From: Caulobacter sp. NIBR1757
GTDB lineage: Bacteria; Pseudomonadota; Alphaproteobacteria; Caulobacterales; Caulobacteraceae
DNA: 64,000 nt
Assembly: GCF_027912495.1 (NCBI RefSeq)
Contig: NZ_CP115463.1
Span: 2,565,501 to 2,629,500 of the forward strand
Direction: 5' to 3'
The position numbers and the translations under genes were made by a program. How positions within the stretch are numbered: the stretch's first letter is position 1; every line of letters starts with the position of its first letter. Below, piece after piece: positions 34,164 to 42,912 of this stretch. The notes under the pieces were generated by a model, which searched no databases, had not been told where the DNA came from, and was given only the letters and a program-made list of their open reading frames with translations.

Positions 34164-34997
34164 TCACTTGAGAATGCGGAAGAACCGGCTCGGACGGGCT
34201 TCGGTGAACCAGGTCCAGGGCTTGAACAGGGCGGCGCCCTCATGGTGTTTGCCGGTGTCGAAGGGCTCGGACGGCGGGTACCAGCTGAGCAGGATGATCT
34301 GGGCCTTGCCGACCAGGTTCTCGGCCGGCACGAAGCCGACGCCGCCCGACCGGGGCGCGGCATAGTTGGGCTCGACGCGGCTATCCAGCGAGTTGTCGCG
34401 GTTATCGCCCATCATGAAATAGTGGCCCTGGGGCACCAGGAAGACGCCGGTGTTGTTGACATAGCCGTACTCGGCCCCGGCGTAGGTGACGTAGGTCTTG
34501 TTGTCGTAGCTGGTTTCCTGGCGGCGGACGCGGTCCATGTCGGCGGCGTCGTCGCGGGTGACCTGGACGTTGGGCAGCGGCTTTTCGTTGACGTACAGCA
34601 CCCCGCCCCGGACCTGGATGCGATCGCCCGGCAGGCCGATGACCCGCTTGATGTAGTCGGTCTTGTTGTCGGCCGGCAGCTTGAAGACGACGATGTCGCC
34701 GCGCTTGGCCTTGGAGCCGAAGATGCGGCCCTTGAACAGCGGCGGGCTCAGCGGGATCGAGTGCTTGGAGTAGCCGTAGGAGAACTTGTTGACGATGATG
34801 TAGTCGCCGTGGAGCAGGTTCGGCTCCATGCTGTCCGACGGGATGGTGAAGGGCTGGAACAGGAAGACCCGCAGCACCAGCGCGATGAGCAGCGCATAGG
34901 CCACCGTCTTGGCGATCTCGATGACCTCCTGGACGAAGGTCGGCGGCGGAGTGTCACTCGGCTCGATGGGGCCGTCTGTCACGGTGGCGTCGGTCAT
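34164..34997 (-). CDS. lepB: Signal peptidase I
   Basis: Removes signal peptides of exported proteins at the inner membrane. The 277 residues have one N-terminal membrane helix (VAYALLIALVLRVFLFQPF), the catalytic serine S56 in TIPSDSMEPNL, the catalytic lysine K117 in DYIKRVIGLPGD, and the C-terminal box GDNRDNSLDSR. It probably heads the lepB-rnc-era run. The many Ala-X-Ala signal peptides in this window are expected substrates. Confidence 0.97.
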   Translation of the reverse strand: MTDATVTDGPIEPSDTPPPTFVQEVIEIAKTVAYALLIALVLRVFLFQPFTIPSDSMEPNLLHGDYIIVNKFSYGYSKHSIPLSPPLFKGRIFGSKAKRGDIVVFKLPADNKTDYIKRVIGLPGDRIQVRGGVLYVNEKPLPNVQVTRDDAADMDRVRRQETSYDNKTYVTYAGAEYGYVNNTGVFLVPQGHYFMMGDNRDNSLDSRVEPNYAAPRSGGVGFVPAENLVGKAQIILLSWYPPSEPFDTGKHHEGAALFKPWTWFTEARPSRFFRILK

Positions 34998-35302
34998 CGG
35001 CGCGTGATTCTCTTGAAAGACCTGGGACGAAAAGCCCAGCGGGACTGGTTAGACGGGGAATATCCCACGGGCAAGCGGCGCGCCTGATAGTTCGCCTTCG
35101 TGGCGTAAGTTGGAAGAGGGGCCCGCGGACGCGAAGCGGCGGCCATTATACCGCCTTCCGCACCGAGGAAATAGAAAAAGCTCTTTTTATTCAGATCGTT
35201 GCCGGTGTGGCTATGACGGGAAAAGGTCCTGCCGGCAGTGGTGGTCGGGCCGGGCGTCTGTTGGGGGTGGCGCCGGCGCCGTGTGGGTGATTGTGCCGGA
35301 TT
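34998..35302. other. Intergenic gap between acpS and lepB
   Basis: This 305-base gap has no convincing gene. It contains AAAAAG-CT-CTTTTT around 35170 inside an AT-rich patch, and a GGCGCCGGCGCC palindrome near 35270. The promoter for lepB must lie here, but no clear -35/-10 pair is seen on the minus strand. Confidence 0.5.
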
Positions 35303-35716
35303 TCACAGGGTTGGGGTTTTCGGCAGCGCCTCGATGATGACGAAGGCCTGGGCATAGGGGTGGTCGTCGGTCAGGGTGACGTGGATGCGGGCTTCCATGC
35401 CCTCGGGAATGATCTGGGCGAGCCGTTCCGCCGCCCCGCCAGTCAGGGCCATGGTCGGGGCGCCCGAGCGCAGGTTGACGACGCCCATGTCCTTCCAGTG
35501 GACCCCGCGGCGAGGCACGCCGGTGCCCAGCGCCTTGGCGCAGGCCTCCTTGGCGGCGAAGCGTTTGGCGTAGCTGGCGGCGCGGTCCTTGCGGCGGTCG
35601 GACTTGGCCTGCTCGATGTCGGTGTAGAGGCGCTGGACGAAGCGATCGCCGAACCGCTCCAGGGTCTTGTCGATGCGGCGGATATCGCAGAGGTCGCTGC
35701 CCAGGCCGATGATCAC
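35303..35716 (-). CDS. acpS: Holo-[acyl-carrier-protein] synthase
   Basis: Transfers 4-phosphopantetheine from CoA to acyl carrier protein. It has 137 residues with the Mg-binding start [15 protein letters not shown] and the second motif [17 protein letters not shown]. It ends with [19 protein letters not shown]. Its start overlaps the pdxJ stop by four bases, the conserved pdxJ-acpS pair. Confidence 0.96.
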   Translation of the reverse strand: MIIGLGSDLCDIRRIDKTLERFGDRFVQRLYTDIEQAKSDRRKDRAASYAKRFAAKEACAKALGTGVPRRGVHWKDMGVVNLRSGAPTMALTGGAAERLAQIIPEGMEARIHVTLTDDHPYAQAFVIIEALPKTPTL

Positions 35717-36492
35717 GCGGCCTGCTCCGCCTGCGCGCGGGCGGCGTCCATCAGTCGGCGCATCCGCTGGATAGCCTCGCCCAGGCCGACGAAGATGGCC
35801 TCGCCGATCAGGAAGTGGCCGATGTTGAGCTCGGCCAGCTGCGGGATGGCGGCGACGGGACCGACGGTGGCGTAGTCGATGCCGTGGCCGGCGTGGACCT
35901 CGAGACCGGCTTGCGCCGCCTGGGCGGCGCCGGCGGTCAGGCGGGCGAGGATGGCGGCGGCGCGCTCGTGCTCGCCGGCCCGGGCGGCGTCGCAGAAGGC
36001 GCCGGTGTGCAGTTCGATGACCTGGGCCCCGGCGTCGGCGCTGGCGGCGATCTGGGCCGGGTCGGCTTCGATGAACAGGGAGACGCGGCTGCCGGCGCTC
36101 TTGAGGGTCTGGACGGCGTCTCGGACGCGGTTGCCGCCGCGCACCACGTCGAGGCCGCCCTCGGTGGTGACCTCCTCGCGGCGCTCGGGGACCAGGCAGG
36201 TCGCGTGCGGCCGGTGGGCCAGGGCGATGGCGACCATGTCGTCGGTGACCGCCATCTCGAAATTCAGCGGCTTGCCGCGCTTGCGGCAGAGGTCGGCCAG
36301 GGCGTCGATGTCGGCATCGGAGATGTGGCGGCGGTCCTCGCGCAGGTGGGCGGTGATGCCGTCGGCCCCGGCCAGCAGGGCGATCTCGGCCGCCCGGGTG
36401 GGCTCGGGATAGCTGGCCCCCCGCGCGTTGCGGATGGTGGCGACGTGATCGATGTTGACGCCGAGACGCAAAGGTATGGGGCGCAGGGTCAT
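35713..36492 (-). CDS. pdxJ: Pyridoxine 5'-phosphate synthase
   Basis: Condenses 3-amino-2-oxopropyl phosphate with deoxyxylulose 5-phosphate in vitamin B6 synthesis. It has 259 residues and a TIM barrel. [45 protein letters not shown] and [14 protein letters not shown] are all family hallmarks. The stop overlaps acpS. The next upstream gene is divergent. Confidence 0.97.
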   Translation of the reverse strand: MTLRPIPLRLGVNIDHVATIRNARGASYPEPTRAAEIALLAGADGITAHLREDRRHISDADIDALADLCRKRGKPLNFEMAVTDDMVAIALAHRPHATCLVPERREEVTTEGGLDVVRGGNRVRDAVQTLKSAGSRVSLFIEADPAQIAASADAGAQVIELHTGAFCDAARAGEHERAAAILARLTAGAAQAAQAGLEVHAGHGIDYATVGPVAAIPQLAELNIGHFLIGEAIFVGLGEAIQRMRRLMDAARAQAEQAA

Positions 36493-36656
36493 GGGCGGGG
36501 GTCCGAAGGGCTGTGCTGTCTACTTAAGACCCCCCTGCCCGCCGGGAAAGGGCGGCGCGGTCACGTTCGGCGACGGATTCTTGCCGGGGGATGTCGGCAA
36601 CGCCGCCGCCGGACCGTCCTTGGACTGAAAGCGGCCGCCTCAAGGGAGCAGAGACG

Positions 36657-37127
36657 ATGAAGGTCACCCAACATCTGTGGTTCGAGAAGGACATGGAGGC
36701 GGCGGTCCGCCTCTACACCGCGCTGATCCCGGGCTCGACGATCAGGGAGACCACGGCGGTCATGGCCGACAATCCCTCGGGTCCGGCCGGCAGCGTCAGG
36801 GTCCTCGGCTTCACCCTCGGCGGCCAGAGCTACATGGCCCTCGAGGCCGGGCCGCTCGACCCCTTCAACCACAGCTTCTCGATCATGGTCGAGGTCGAGA
36901 CGCAGGCCGAGCTCGACCGGCTGTGGGCGGCGCTCGGCGAAGGCGGCGTTCAGGAGCAGTGCGGCTGGCTGAAAGACCGCTGGGGGCTGAGCTGGCAGAT
37001 CATTCCGGCGCGGTTCCGGGAGCTGATGAGCGATCCGGATCCGGCGGTGATCCGGCGGGTGACCGAGCAGATGATGAAGATGGTGAAGCTGGATATCGCT
37101 CCGCTGGAGGCGGCGGCGAAGGGGTAG
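36657..37127 (+). CDS. VOC-fold protein, PhnB-like
   Basis: A 156-residue protein of the glyoxalase/vicinal-oxygen-chelate superfamily in the PhnB / 3-demethylubiquinone methyltransferase-like group. MKVTQHLWFEKDMEAAVRLY and FTLGGQSYMALEAGP are typical, as is the closing DRWGLSWQIIPARFRELMSD. Its function is unknown. The ATG at 36657 follows a good ribosome site (AAGGGAG); the upstream frame adds 22 residues unlike the family. Confidence 0.88.
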   Translation: MKVTQHLWFEKDMEAAVRLYTALIPGSTIRETTAVMADNPSGPAGSVRVLGFTLGGQSYMALEAGPLDPFNHSFSIMVEVETQAELDRLWAALGEGGVQEQCGWLKDRWGLSWQIIPARFRELMSDPDPAVIRRVTEQMMKMVKLDIAPLEAAAKG

Positions 37128-37151
37128 GCTTCCTCCCCCAACCCGATAGCG

Positions 37152-37273
37152 CTGTCATCCTCCGGCCGGCGAAGCCGGACCGGGGGACCCAATTGTCCGC
37201 GTGAAAACGGCCAGAGAGTCTTTCCAGAGCCGCGCTGGGTCCCCCGGTCCGCTGCGCGGCCGGAGGATGACAG
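37152..37273. repeat. Dispersed inverted-repeat element, family B-prime, copy 2
   Basis: CTGTCATCCTCCGGCCGG on the left is matched by CGGCCGGAGGATGACAG on the right, with inner GGGGGACCCAA and TGGGTCCCCC. The central GAGTCTTTCCAGAGCCGCG is the reverse complement of the centre of the copy at 10355. It lies in the gap between the VOC gene and pyrE, which converge on it. Confidence 0.82.
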
Positions 37274-37290
37274 CGGTTAGTTTATGGTCG

Positions 37291-37875
37291 CTACTTCGAC
37301 AGCCGCCGGCTGCCGGGGTCCTGCACCGGGATGGCCGCCAGTTCGGGCGGCAGGGCGTCGGCGGGGTAGGCCGGGACGTCGAGGGTGGCCAGCGCGATCA
37401 GCGGCACGCCGACGTCGGCCTTGCCGCCGGAGCGATCGACGATGCAGGCGGCGGCGATGACCGTGGCGCCGGCGGCGTTGATGGCGGCGATGCATTCGCG
37501 GCTGGAGAGACCGGTGGTGACGATGTCCTCGACCATGACGACCCGGTCGCCCGGCTCGACCTGGAAGCCCCGGCGGAGCTTGAACTCGCCGCCCTCGCGC
37601 TCGACGTAGAGGGAGGTGACGCCCAGCTGGCGGGCGGTTTCGTAGCCCGGGATGATGCCGCCGACAGCCGGCGAGATGCAGAGGTCCGGCTTGCCGACCT
37701 TTTCCACGATCAGATCGGCCAGGGCCTTGCAGAGCCGGGCGCAGCGGTCCGGCTGGGCGAAGACCAGGTTCTTCTGCAGGAAGACCGGGCTGTGCAGGCC
37801 GCTGGAGAGCACGAAGTGGCCTTCGCGCAGGGCGCCGGCGGCGCGGAATTCGTCGAGGACGTCATCGGTGGTCAT
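37291..37875 (-). CDS. pyrE: Orotate phosphoribosyltransferase
   Basis: Makes OMP from orotate and PRPP in pyrimidine synthesis. It has 194 residues. The PRPP-binding loop is [35 protein letters not shown] and [17 protein letters not shown] are further family motifs. It is in a single-gene position between two repeat- or gap-flanked units. Confidence 0.96.
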   Translation of the reverse strand: MTTDDVLDEFRAAGALREGHFVLSSGLHSPVFLQKNLVFAQPDRCARLCKALADLIVEKVGKPDLCISPAVGGIIPGYETARQLGVTSLYVEREGGEFKLRRGFQVEPGDRVVMVEDIVTTGLSSRECIAAINAAGATVIAAACIVDRSGGKADVGVPLIALATLDVPAYPADALPPELAAIPVQDPGSRRLSK

Positions 37876-37917
37876 GGGTTCGCTGTTTAGCAGCGTTCGC
37901 GGGCGGAGGAAGGGGCG

Positions 37918-38352
37918 TCACTCGACTTTGGTCAGCACGCACCGGCCAAGTTCGATCCGCTTGGGTCCATAGGACGGATAGGCGGCCGACCCCATCGAAA
38001 CGCCTGGTGGATCAGCATAGATCAGCAGCCACCAGTCGACCCTGCTGTCACGGGGCGTGCTGAGTCCTTCCCTCTGCTTGATGTCGAAATGGCCGTGGAC
38101 GTAGCCGTCGGCCCCGACGCCGTCTCTGGGCGGAAAGCCGCACGGTTCGCCGACAGGGATGCGGAACACATTGCCCTTCTCAATGATCAGCTCGCCGCCA
38201 TCCGGGCCGCGCCATGTTCCCACCAAGTCTGACATGGTGGGCGACGGTCGGCCGCAATTGATCAGGCAACGCTGGTCGTAGGGCGCCACGGGCCGCCGGT
38301 CGCAGCTCGTCAGGATCAGCAGCGCAAAGATGGCGACAGTGCGAACGGTCAT
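37918..38352 (-). CDS. Small putative lipoprotein
   Basis: A 144-residue protein with a lipoprotein signal (MTVRTVAIFALLILTSC, lipobox LTSC). The mature part has cysteines in RCLINCGRPS, GEPCGF and LGRCVL, and a WRGPDGGELIIEKGNVFRI block that suggests a small beta sandwich. No family is recognised. It is 17 bases after the amidohydrolase and may be cotranscribed. Confidence 0.7.
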   Translation of the reverse strand: MTVRTVAIFALLILTSCDRRPVAPYDQRCLINCGRPSPTMSDLVGTWRGPDGGELIIEKGNVFRIPVGEPCGFPPRDGVGADGYVHGHFDIKQREGLSTPRDSRVDWWLLIYADPPGVSMGSAAYPSYGPKRIELGRCVLTKVE

Positions 38353-38369
38353 GCCGCCAGCATGCCGCC

Positions 38370-39401
38370 TTAGAGCGCCAGCCGATAGACCTTTGCCGCC
38401 GTGCCGCTGAACAGCGCCGTCTTCTCGTCGGCCGAATAGCCCTTGGCGAAGACCTTGAAGGCATTCCAGAGGGTGGCGTAGCTGCAGCTGAGGATGTCGA
38501 CCGGGAAGTTGCTCTCGAACATGCCGCGGTCCGTCCCGAAGGCCTCGATGCAGGTTTCGAGGTAGGGGCCCCATTCGGCCGCCAGCTGGGTCGAGGGCGC
38601 AGGCGGGTCCGACAGGCAGGAGGGGAAGCCCGGGAAGACCATGGCCAGGCCGCCGAGTTTCACCGCGACGTTGGGCAGTTCGGCCAGCTTGCGGATGTTG
38701 GCGCGCCAGATGTCGAAGCGCTCCTCGCGGCGGCCCGTGTAGCTGGCGATGCCGAGCGGGGTGCCGACGTGGTCGAGGACGATCTGGGTGTCCGGGAAGG
38801 CGCGGGCCAGGTCGATGAGGTCGGGGAGTTGCGGCTCCAGAAGCCAGGCGTCGAAGGAGAGGCCGAGGGGGGCCAGCTGGGCGAAGCCTTCGCGGAAGGT
38901 CCTGTCGAGGTAGAGGCCGGCGGGCTGGCGGACCAGAGGACCCAGAACGCCGCTGTCGGGGTCGTGGCTGGCGCTGTGGCGGATGCCGCGGAAGCGCGGG
39001 CTGGCGGCGATTTCGGCTTCCAGCGTCTCGCGGGCGGCGGCGCCGCGCGTCAGGTCGGCGTGGCCGACGATGCCGGCGTTCGGCTTGGCGGTTCCGTAGA
39101 CGCCGCTGTCGGCGATGGCGGCCAGGCCATTGACGGCCTCGATCTCGCCGACCGGTTTCAGATGGGCCGGGCCGTCCGGTCGATAGAAAGCGCCGCACTC
39201 CATGTAGACGGTGGCGACGACGTTATGGCCGCTGCCCATGTCGGCGAGCAGCTCGTCGAGCAGATAGCGGGGGACCCGGCGGATGATCTGCTCGAAGCCG
39301 TGGGTCGGCGGCGGCAGGACCGGCAGCAGGGCCGTGCGGTCCCACAGGTGGTGGTGCGGATCGATGATCGGCAGGTCGGGGTCGAGGATGGGTTCGGGCA
39401 T
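38370..39401 (-). CDS. Amidohydrolase-family protein (amidohydrolase 2)
   Basis: A 343-residue metal-dependent hydrolase with a TIM barrel. It begins with LPIIDPHHHLWDRTALLP, where HxH is the metal site. IVLDHVGTPLGIASY gives a later histidine and GMFESNFPVDI the late region. It resembles the 2-pyrone-4,6-dicarboxylate lactonase / L-fuconolactonase side of the family. The true substrate is unknown. Confidence 0.85.
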   Translation of the reverse strand: MPEPILDPDLPIIDPHHHLWDRTALLPVLPPPTHGFEQIIRRVPRYLLDELLADMGSGHNVVATVYMECGAFYRPDGPAHLKPVGEIEAVNGLAAIADSGVYGTAKPNAGIVGHADLTRGAAARETLEAEIAASPRFRGIRHSASHDPDSGVLGPLVRQPAGLYLDRTFREGFAQLAPLGLSFDAWLLEPQLPDLIDLARAFPDTQIVLDHVGTPLGIASYTGRREERFDIWRANIRKLAELPNVAVKLGGLAMVFPGFPSCLSDPPAPSTQLAAEWGPYLETCIEAFGTDRGMFESNFPVDILSCSYATLWNAFKVFAKGYSADEKTALFSGTAAKVYRLAL

Positions 39402-39431
39402 GTCCGGACTCCGTGAGGAAACACAAAAAAT

Positions 39432-39550
39432 CCGATCATCCCGACGAAAGTCGGGACCCAGTGTCCACCAGCCCTGCAGAACTAGCGCAAGTCAGAGCGA
39501 ACCCTTACGCGACTTGCCAGCTGGGTCCCGACTTTCGTCGGGATGATCGG
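39432..39550. repeat. Dispersed inverted-repeat element, family B
   Basis: CCGATCATCCCGACGAAAGT begins the left arm and the right arm is its complement, ending GATGATCGG. Each arm contains CCCGAC-GAAA-GTCGGG (or its complement), a 6-bp hairpin with a GNRA-type loop on one strand. The centre ends in GACTTGCCAGCTGGGTCCC, also found at 47025. It lies between the amidohydrolase and acyl-CoA dehydrogenase genes. Confidence 0.88.
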
Positions 39551-39562
39551 AATATTGGGGCG

Positions 39563-40798
39563 CTACAGAATATCCCCACCCGCCGCCGCGGCCGTCGTGC
39601 CGTCGCGCTCGAACGCCTTGATGACGTTGCGGCCGACGGTCCAGCGGTGCACCTCGTCCGGCCCGTCGACCAGCCGTTGCGAGCGGATGTGGGTGTACCA
39701 GCGGGCCAGCGGGGTGTCGGTGGAGTAGCCGAGGGCGCCGTGCAGCTGGATCGCCGTATCGACCACCTTGTGCACCATGTGGGCCAGGAAGACCTTGGCG
39801 ATCGAGTTTTCCTGGCGGAGGTCCATGCCCTTCTCGGCCTTGTAGGCGATGTGGATCAGCATCAGCCGGGCCATGTAGAGCTCGCTGGCGCAGTCGGCCA
39901 GCATCCACTGGACGCCCTGGCGGTCCTTCAGCTTGCGGCCGAAGGTCTCCCGCGTCGTGACGTGCTCGGTGGCCATGTCGAGGGCGCGCTGGGCCATGGC
40001 GACGTTGTGCATGCCGTGGCGCAGGCGGCCGTAGGCCAGGCGGTGCTGGCCCATGTTGAAGCCCTGCCCTTCCCCGCCGAGCAGGTTCTCGGCCGGCACG
40101 ACCAGGTTCTCGATGGCGATCTCGCTGTGGCCGCCGCCCATGATGTGGCTGAGCGGGCCTTCGGCGGCCATGGTGCCGATGTCGCGGATGATGCGGTAGC
40201 CGGGGTCGGGCAGCTCGACGATGAAGGTCGAGAAGCGCTGGTGGCGGGGCGCGTCGGGGTCGGTCTTGGCCATGACCACGGCGATGTCGGCGGCGCTGGC
40301 GGCGCTGCTGAACCACTTTTCGCCGTTGAGGATGTAGTTGGAATTGCCGTCCTTGACGGCCGTGGTCTGCATGCCGGTGGCGTCGGCGCCGGCGGCCTTC
40401 TCGGTCATCGAGTAGCAGACGCGCTTGTCGCCGTTCAGCAGCGGCTTGAGGAACTTCTCCTTCTGGTACTCGGTGCCGTGGGCCAGCAGGGTCAGCATGG
40501 TGGCGTCGTCCGGCCCCTGGCTGTTCATGCTCAGCGCCCCCAGGTGGCTCTTGCCGAGCTCCATCTGGACCAGGGCGTTGGCCAGCGGGCCGAGGCCCAT
40601 GCCGCCGTATTCGGTCGGGATGAAGGGCAGCCACAGGCCCTGGGCCCGGGCCTTGCTGCGCAGGTCGGCGAGGACCGACTTGTAGCTGTCCGTGTCGTGA
40701 ATAAGCTTCTCGGCCGGGATGCATTCATCGGCGACCCACTGACGGACCTTTTCACGGACTGCCTTGGCTTCCGCCGGGATTTCGAAGTCGATGGCCAT
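39563..40798 (-). CDS. Acyl-CoA dehydrogenase
   Basis: A 411-residue FAD enzyme that oxidises acyl-CoA to enoyl-CoA. YSMTEKAAGADATG is the flavin/substrate loop, YILNGEKWFSSAASAAD is typical, and the C-terminal part has RETFGRKLKDRQGVQWMLAD, QLHGALGYSTDTPLARWY and VDGPDEVHRWTVGRNVI. The length and LHG..GY pattern resemble CaiA/ACAD11-like members, so the chain length cannot be set. The start MAIDFEIPAEAKAVREKV follows a GAGGAAA ribosome site. A palindrome lies 58 bases upstream. Confidence 0.93.
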   Translation of the reverse strand: MAIDFEIPAEAKAVREKVRQWVADECIPAEKLIHDTDSYKSVLADLRSKARAQGLWLPFIPTEYGGMGLGPLANALVQMELGKSHLGALSMNSQGPDDATMLTLLAHGTEYQKEKFLKPLLNGDKRVCYSMTEKAAGADATGMQTTAVKDGNSNYILNGEKWFSSAASAADIAVVMAKTDPDAPRHQRFSTFIVELPDPGYRIIRDIGTMAAEGPLSHIMGGGHSEIAIENLVVPAENLLGGEGQGFNMGQHRLAYGRLRHGMHNVAMAQRALDMATEHVTTRETFGRKLKDRQGVQWMLADCASELYMARLMLIHIAYKAEKGMDLRQENSIAKVFLAHMVHKVVDTAIQLHGALGYSTDTPLARWYTHIRSQRLVDGPDEVHRWTVGRNVIKAFERDGTTAAAAGGDIL

Positions 40799-40855
40799 GA
40801 CCTGTGTTTCCTCGAGTGATTGTTCTTTTCTTGGTTCAAACAATCGTTCGATACC

Positions 40856-40870
40856 CTTGCGTGACGCAAG
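40856..40870. promoter_or_regulatory. Perfect 15-bp palindrome upstream of acyl-CoA dehydrogenase
   Basis: CTTGCGTGACGCAAG has perfect 7-bp arms around one base. Read on the minus strand TTGCGT could be a -35 box, so a bound protein would block the promoter. Between it and the gene lies a second inverted repeat, GATTGTT / AACAATC with a 14-base loop (about 40817-40844). The binding protein is unknown; acyl-CoA genes in this group are often controlled by TetR- or MerR-type regulators. Confidence 0.5.
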
Positions 40871-40951
40871 CGGAAACCGCCGGCCCCCTGATTTTGGGCA
40901 TGCGCTCGCCGCCAGGACGCCGACATTGGCCCCCTGTTTCAGGAGGTATCC

Positions 40952-41317
40952 ATGCGCGCTTTTTCCCTCGCCGCCGGTTGCGCGGCCCTGCTTGTCGCCA
41001 GCGCCGCCTTTGCCCAGGGCGGGCCGATGTCCGTTGGCCTGCCGAGCGCGCCGGCGGACCTGTCCATGCACTGCGCCGCGGCGGTCTCGGCCGAGCTGTA
41101 CCTGGTGGAGGAAGAGGACCGGGAGACCGGCTTTGACAAGCCCGAGCTGGCCGGCGCCATGGAGGCCTGGGTCAAGGACGCCGCCGCAAAGAAGGGCCTG
41201 AGCGTCGCTGCGATGACCAGCGACAAGGGCTTCCTGGCGGTCACCGAGGACATGACCTGGAAGGATGCTATCCGCACGGCCCAGGTGCGCTGGTGCCTGG
41301 CGCGGACGCCGCGCTAG
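40952..41317 (+). CDS. Small exported protein
   Basis: A 121-residue protein with a clear signal peptide (MRAFSLAAGCAALLVASAAFA) and a strong ribosome site (AGGAGG) just before the start. The mature part has two cysteines (SMHCAAAVSAE and VRWCLAR) and reads as a helical domain of about 95 residues. No family is recognised. Its last 50 bases overlap the end of the opposing ATPase gene. Confidence 0.75.
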   Translation: MRAFSLAAGCAALLVASAAFAQGGPMSVGLPSAPADLSMHCAAAVSAELYLVEEEDRETGFDKPELAGAMEAWVKDAAAKKGLSVAAMTSDKGFLAVTEDMTWKDAIRTAQVRWCLARTPR

Positions 41318-41834
41318 GCAGGATCGCCAGCACCCGCGCCACCCGGTCACGGGCCGAGGCCGGGGGCACGTCGATGAGGTCGAAACCGAGTTCGGCGTAG
41401 ACCTGCCGGTGCAGGGCGCCGAAGCGCCGCGCGTCTTCGAGCGTGATCCGGCGAGCGGCGGTGTTGATGATGGTCGGCAGGCCTTCGACGAAGAAGACGC
41501 GAGGGTCGTAGCGCTCGCGGGCGGCCTCGGCGGCGGCCTGCAGGCCGGGCAATGGGACGCGGCCGAGAAATCGGGCCAGGGCCAGCGTGCAGACCGGCGA
41601 ACGGTCGAAGATCACCGGGCCGGCCGGCGCCCTCGCCGCCCGTTGCTGCTGAAGGTCGAGGATGGTGTCGGTGAAGTCCGGCCGCTCCCACGGTGCGTCG
41701 TCGCCGTTCGCCTGGGCCCAGGCGATGACGTCGGTGGCGGCCTCCTCGACCACGGCGAGGCCGGCGCGTTCGAGGCCCCGCAGGATCACGGTTTTGCCGG
41801 CCCCCGGGGGGCCTGTCAGGATGTGGCGGGTCAT
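41268..41834 (-). CDS. Predicted AAA_28-type ATPase/kinase
   Basis: A 188-residue P-loop protein. Walker A is ILTGPPGAGKTVILRGLE, followed by GLAVVEEAATDVIAWAQANG and VIFDRSPVCTLALARFLG, which is the pattern of AAA_28 (NadR-kinase-like) proteins. The substrate is not known. It is divergent from the dioxygenase gene, with 32 bases between the starts, and overlaps the small exported protein by 50 bases at its 3' end. Confidence 0.82.
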   Translation of the reverse strand: MTRHILTGPPGAGKTVILRGLERAGLAVVEEAATDVIAWAQANGDDAPWERPDFTDTILDLQQQRAARAPAGPVIFDRSPVCTLALARFLGRVPLPGLQAAAEAARERYDPRVFFVEGLPTIINTAARRITLEDARRFGALHRQVYAELGFDLIDVPPASARDRVARVLAILPSAASAPGTSAPGPCG

Positions 41835-41866
41835 GTAGAAGCTCCTGGTGCGGGGAGTGTTGCTTG

Positions 41867-42853
41867 ATGTGCCGGATCGAGACCAGCGGCCTGGACGGCG
41901 TGAAGGGTTTGCGGACCTATCTCGATGACCGGCTGGCCGGGGTGGGCATGGGGCGAGGCCGCTCCGCCAGGCTGCTGCTCGATACGCTGGGGTTGGGTCT
42001 CGAGCAGACCCTGACCTTCATCGGCCGGGAGCGGCCCGACTATGACCGCTTCGTCGACTGGATTCTGTCAACCGCCGGCCCGCCGGATCCGCTGCGGGTC
42101 ATGCGCTTCAACGCCTGGACCGACCGCGCCCCGCCGCCGGCCCCCGTCCGCGCCTGGCTGGACGGCATCGAGGCCATGGATCCGGTGCTGGACGCCGACG
42201 ACCTCGATCACTGGGAGGCCGAGGGCTACGTCATCCTGCCAGGGGCGATTTCGAGGGCCGAGGCGGCGGCTGTCGAAGCCCTGATCTGGCGAGAGGCAGG
42301 CGCCGATCCGGACAGGCCGGACAGCTGGTACGGCCCCAGGACCAACGGCATCATGATCCAGCGCTTCCAGCATCCGTCCATGGAGGCGGCCCGCCGGTCG
42401 CCAAGGGTGCACAAGGCCTTCGCCCAGCTGTGGGGCACGGCGGACCTGTGGATGACGACCGACCGGCTCAGCTTCAATCCCCCCTCGACGCAGCGCCAGA
42501 GCTATCGGGAACCGGGGCTGCACTGGGATGTCAGCCTGGCCCGGCCGATCCCCTTCGCCACGCAAGGCATCCTCTACCTGACCGACACGGCCGCCGATCA
42601 GGGCGCCTTCCGGCTGGTCCCGGGCTTCCACCACCGTCTTGACGCCTGGCTGGACAGTCTGGAGGGCGCTTCGCCGCGGACCGTCAATCTCGACGACCAG
42701 GCCCGCCCTGTCGCGGCCAAGGCCGGCGACCTGATCATCTGGCGCAACGATCTGCCGCACGGGGCGAGCCGCAATACCGGCCATCAGCCGCGCATGGCGC
42801 AGTATGTGAACATGTATTCGCCGGACCTGGTGACCAACCCGGTCTGGCTCTAG
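41867..42853 (+). CDS. Phytanoyl-CoA dioxygenase-family protein
   Basis: A 328-residue protein; the C-terminal two thirds match Fe(II)/2-oxoglutarate dioxygenases of the phytanoyl-CoA hydroxylase family. The metal site H-x-D is in LHWDVSLARP, and the distal histidine is probably in DLPHGASRNTG, followed by an arginine suitable for 2-oxoglutarate. EGYVILPGAISRAEA is the usual domain start. The substrate is unknown. ATG at 41867 is preferred to the TTG three bases before it. Confidence 0.85.
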   Translation: MCRIETSGLDGVKGLRTYLDDRLAGVGMGRGRSARLLLDTLGLGLEQTLTFIGRERPDYDRFVDWILSTAGPPDPLRVMRFNAWTDRAPPPAPVRAWLDGIEAMDPVLDADDLDHWEAEGYVILPGAISRAEAAAVEALIWREAGADPDRPDSWYGPRTNGIMIQRFQHPSMEAARRSPRVHKAFAQLWGTADLWMTTDRLSFNPPSTQRQSYREPGLHWDVSLARPIPFATQGILYLTDTAADQGAFRLVPGFHHRLDAWLDSLEGASPRTVNLDDQARPVAAKAGDLIIWRNDLPHGASRNTGHQPRMAQYVNMYSPDLVTNPVWL

Positions 42854-42912
42854 AGTCCTTGTTGGTCGCTCTCGCTGATCGGCCAGGTGAGTCCACCTGG
42901 CCGGCGAACGCT

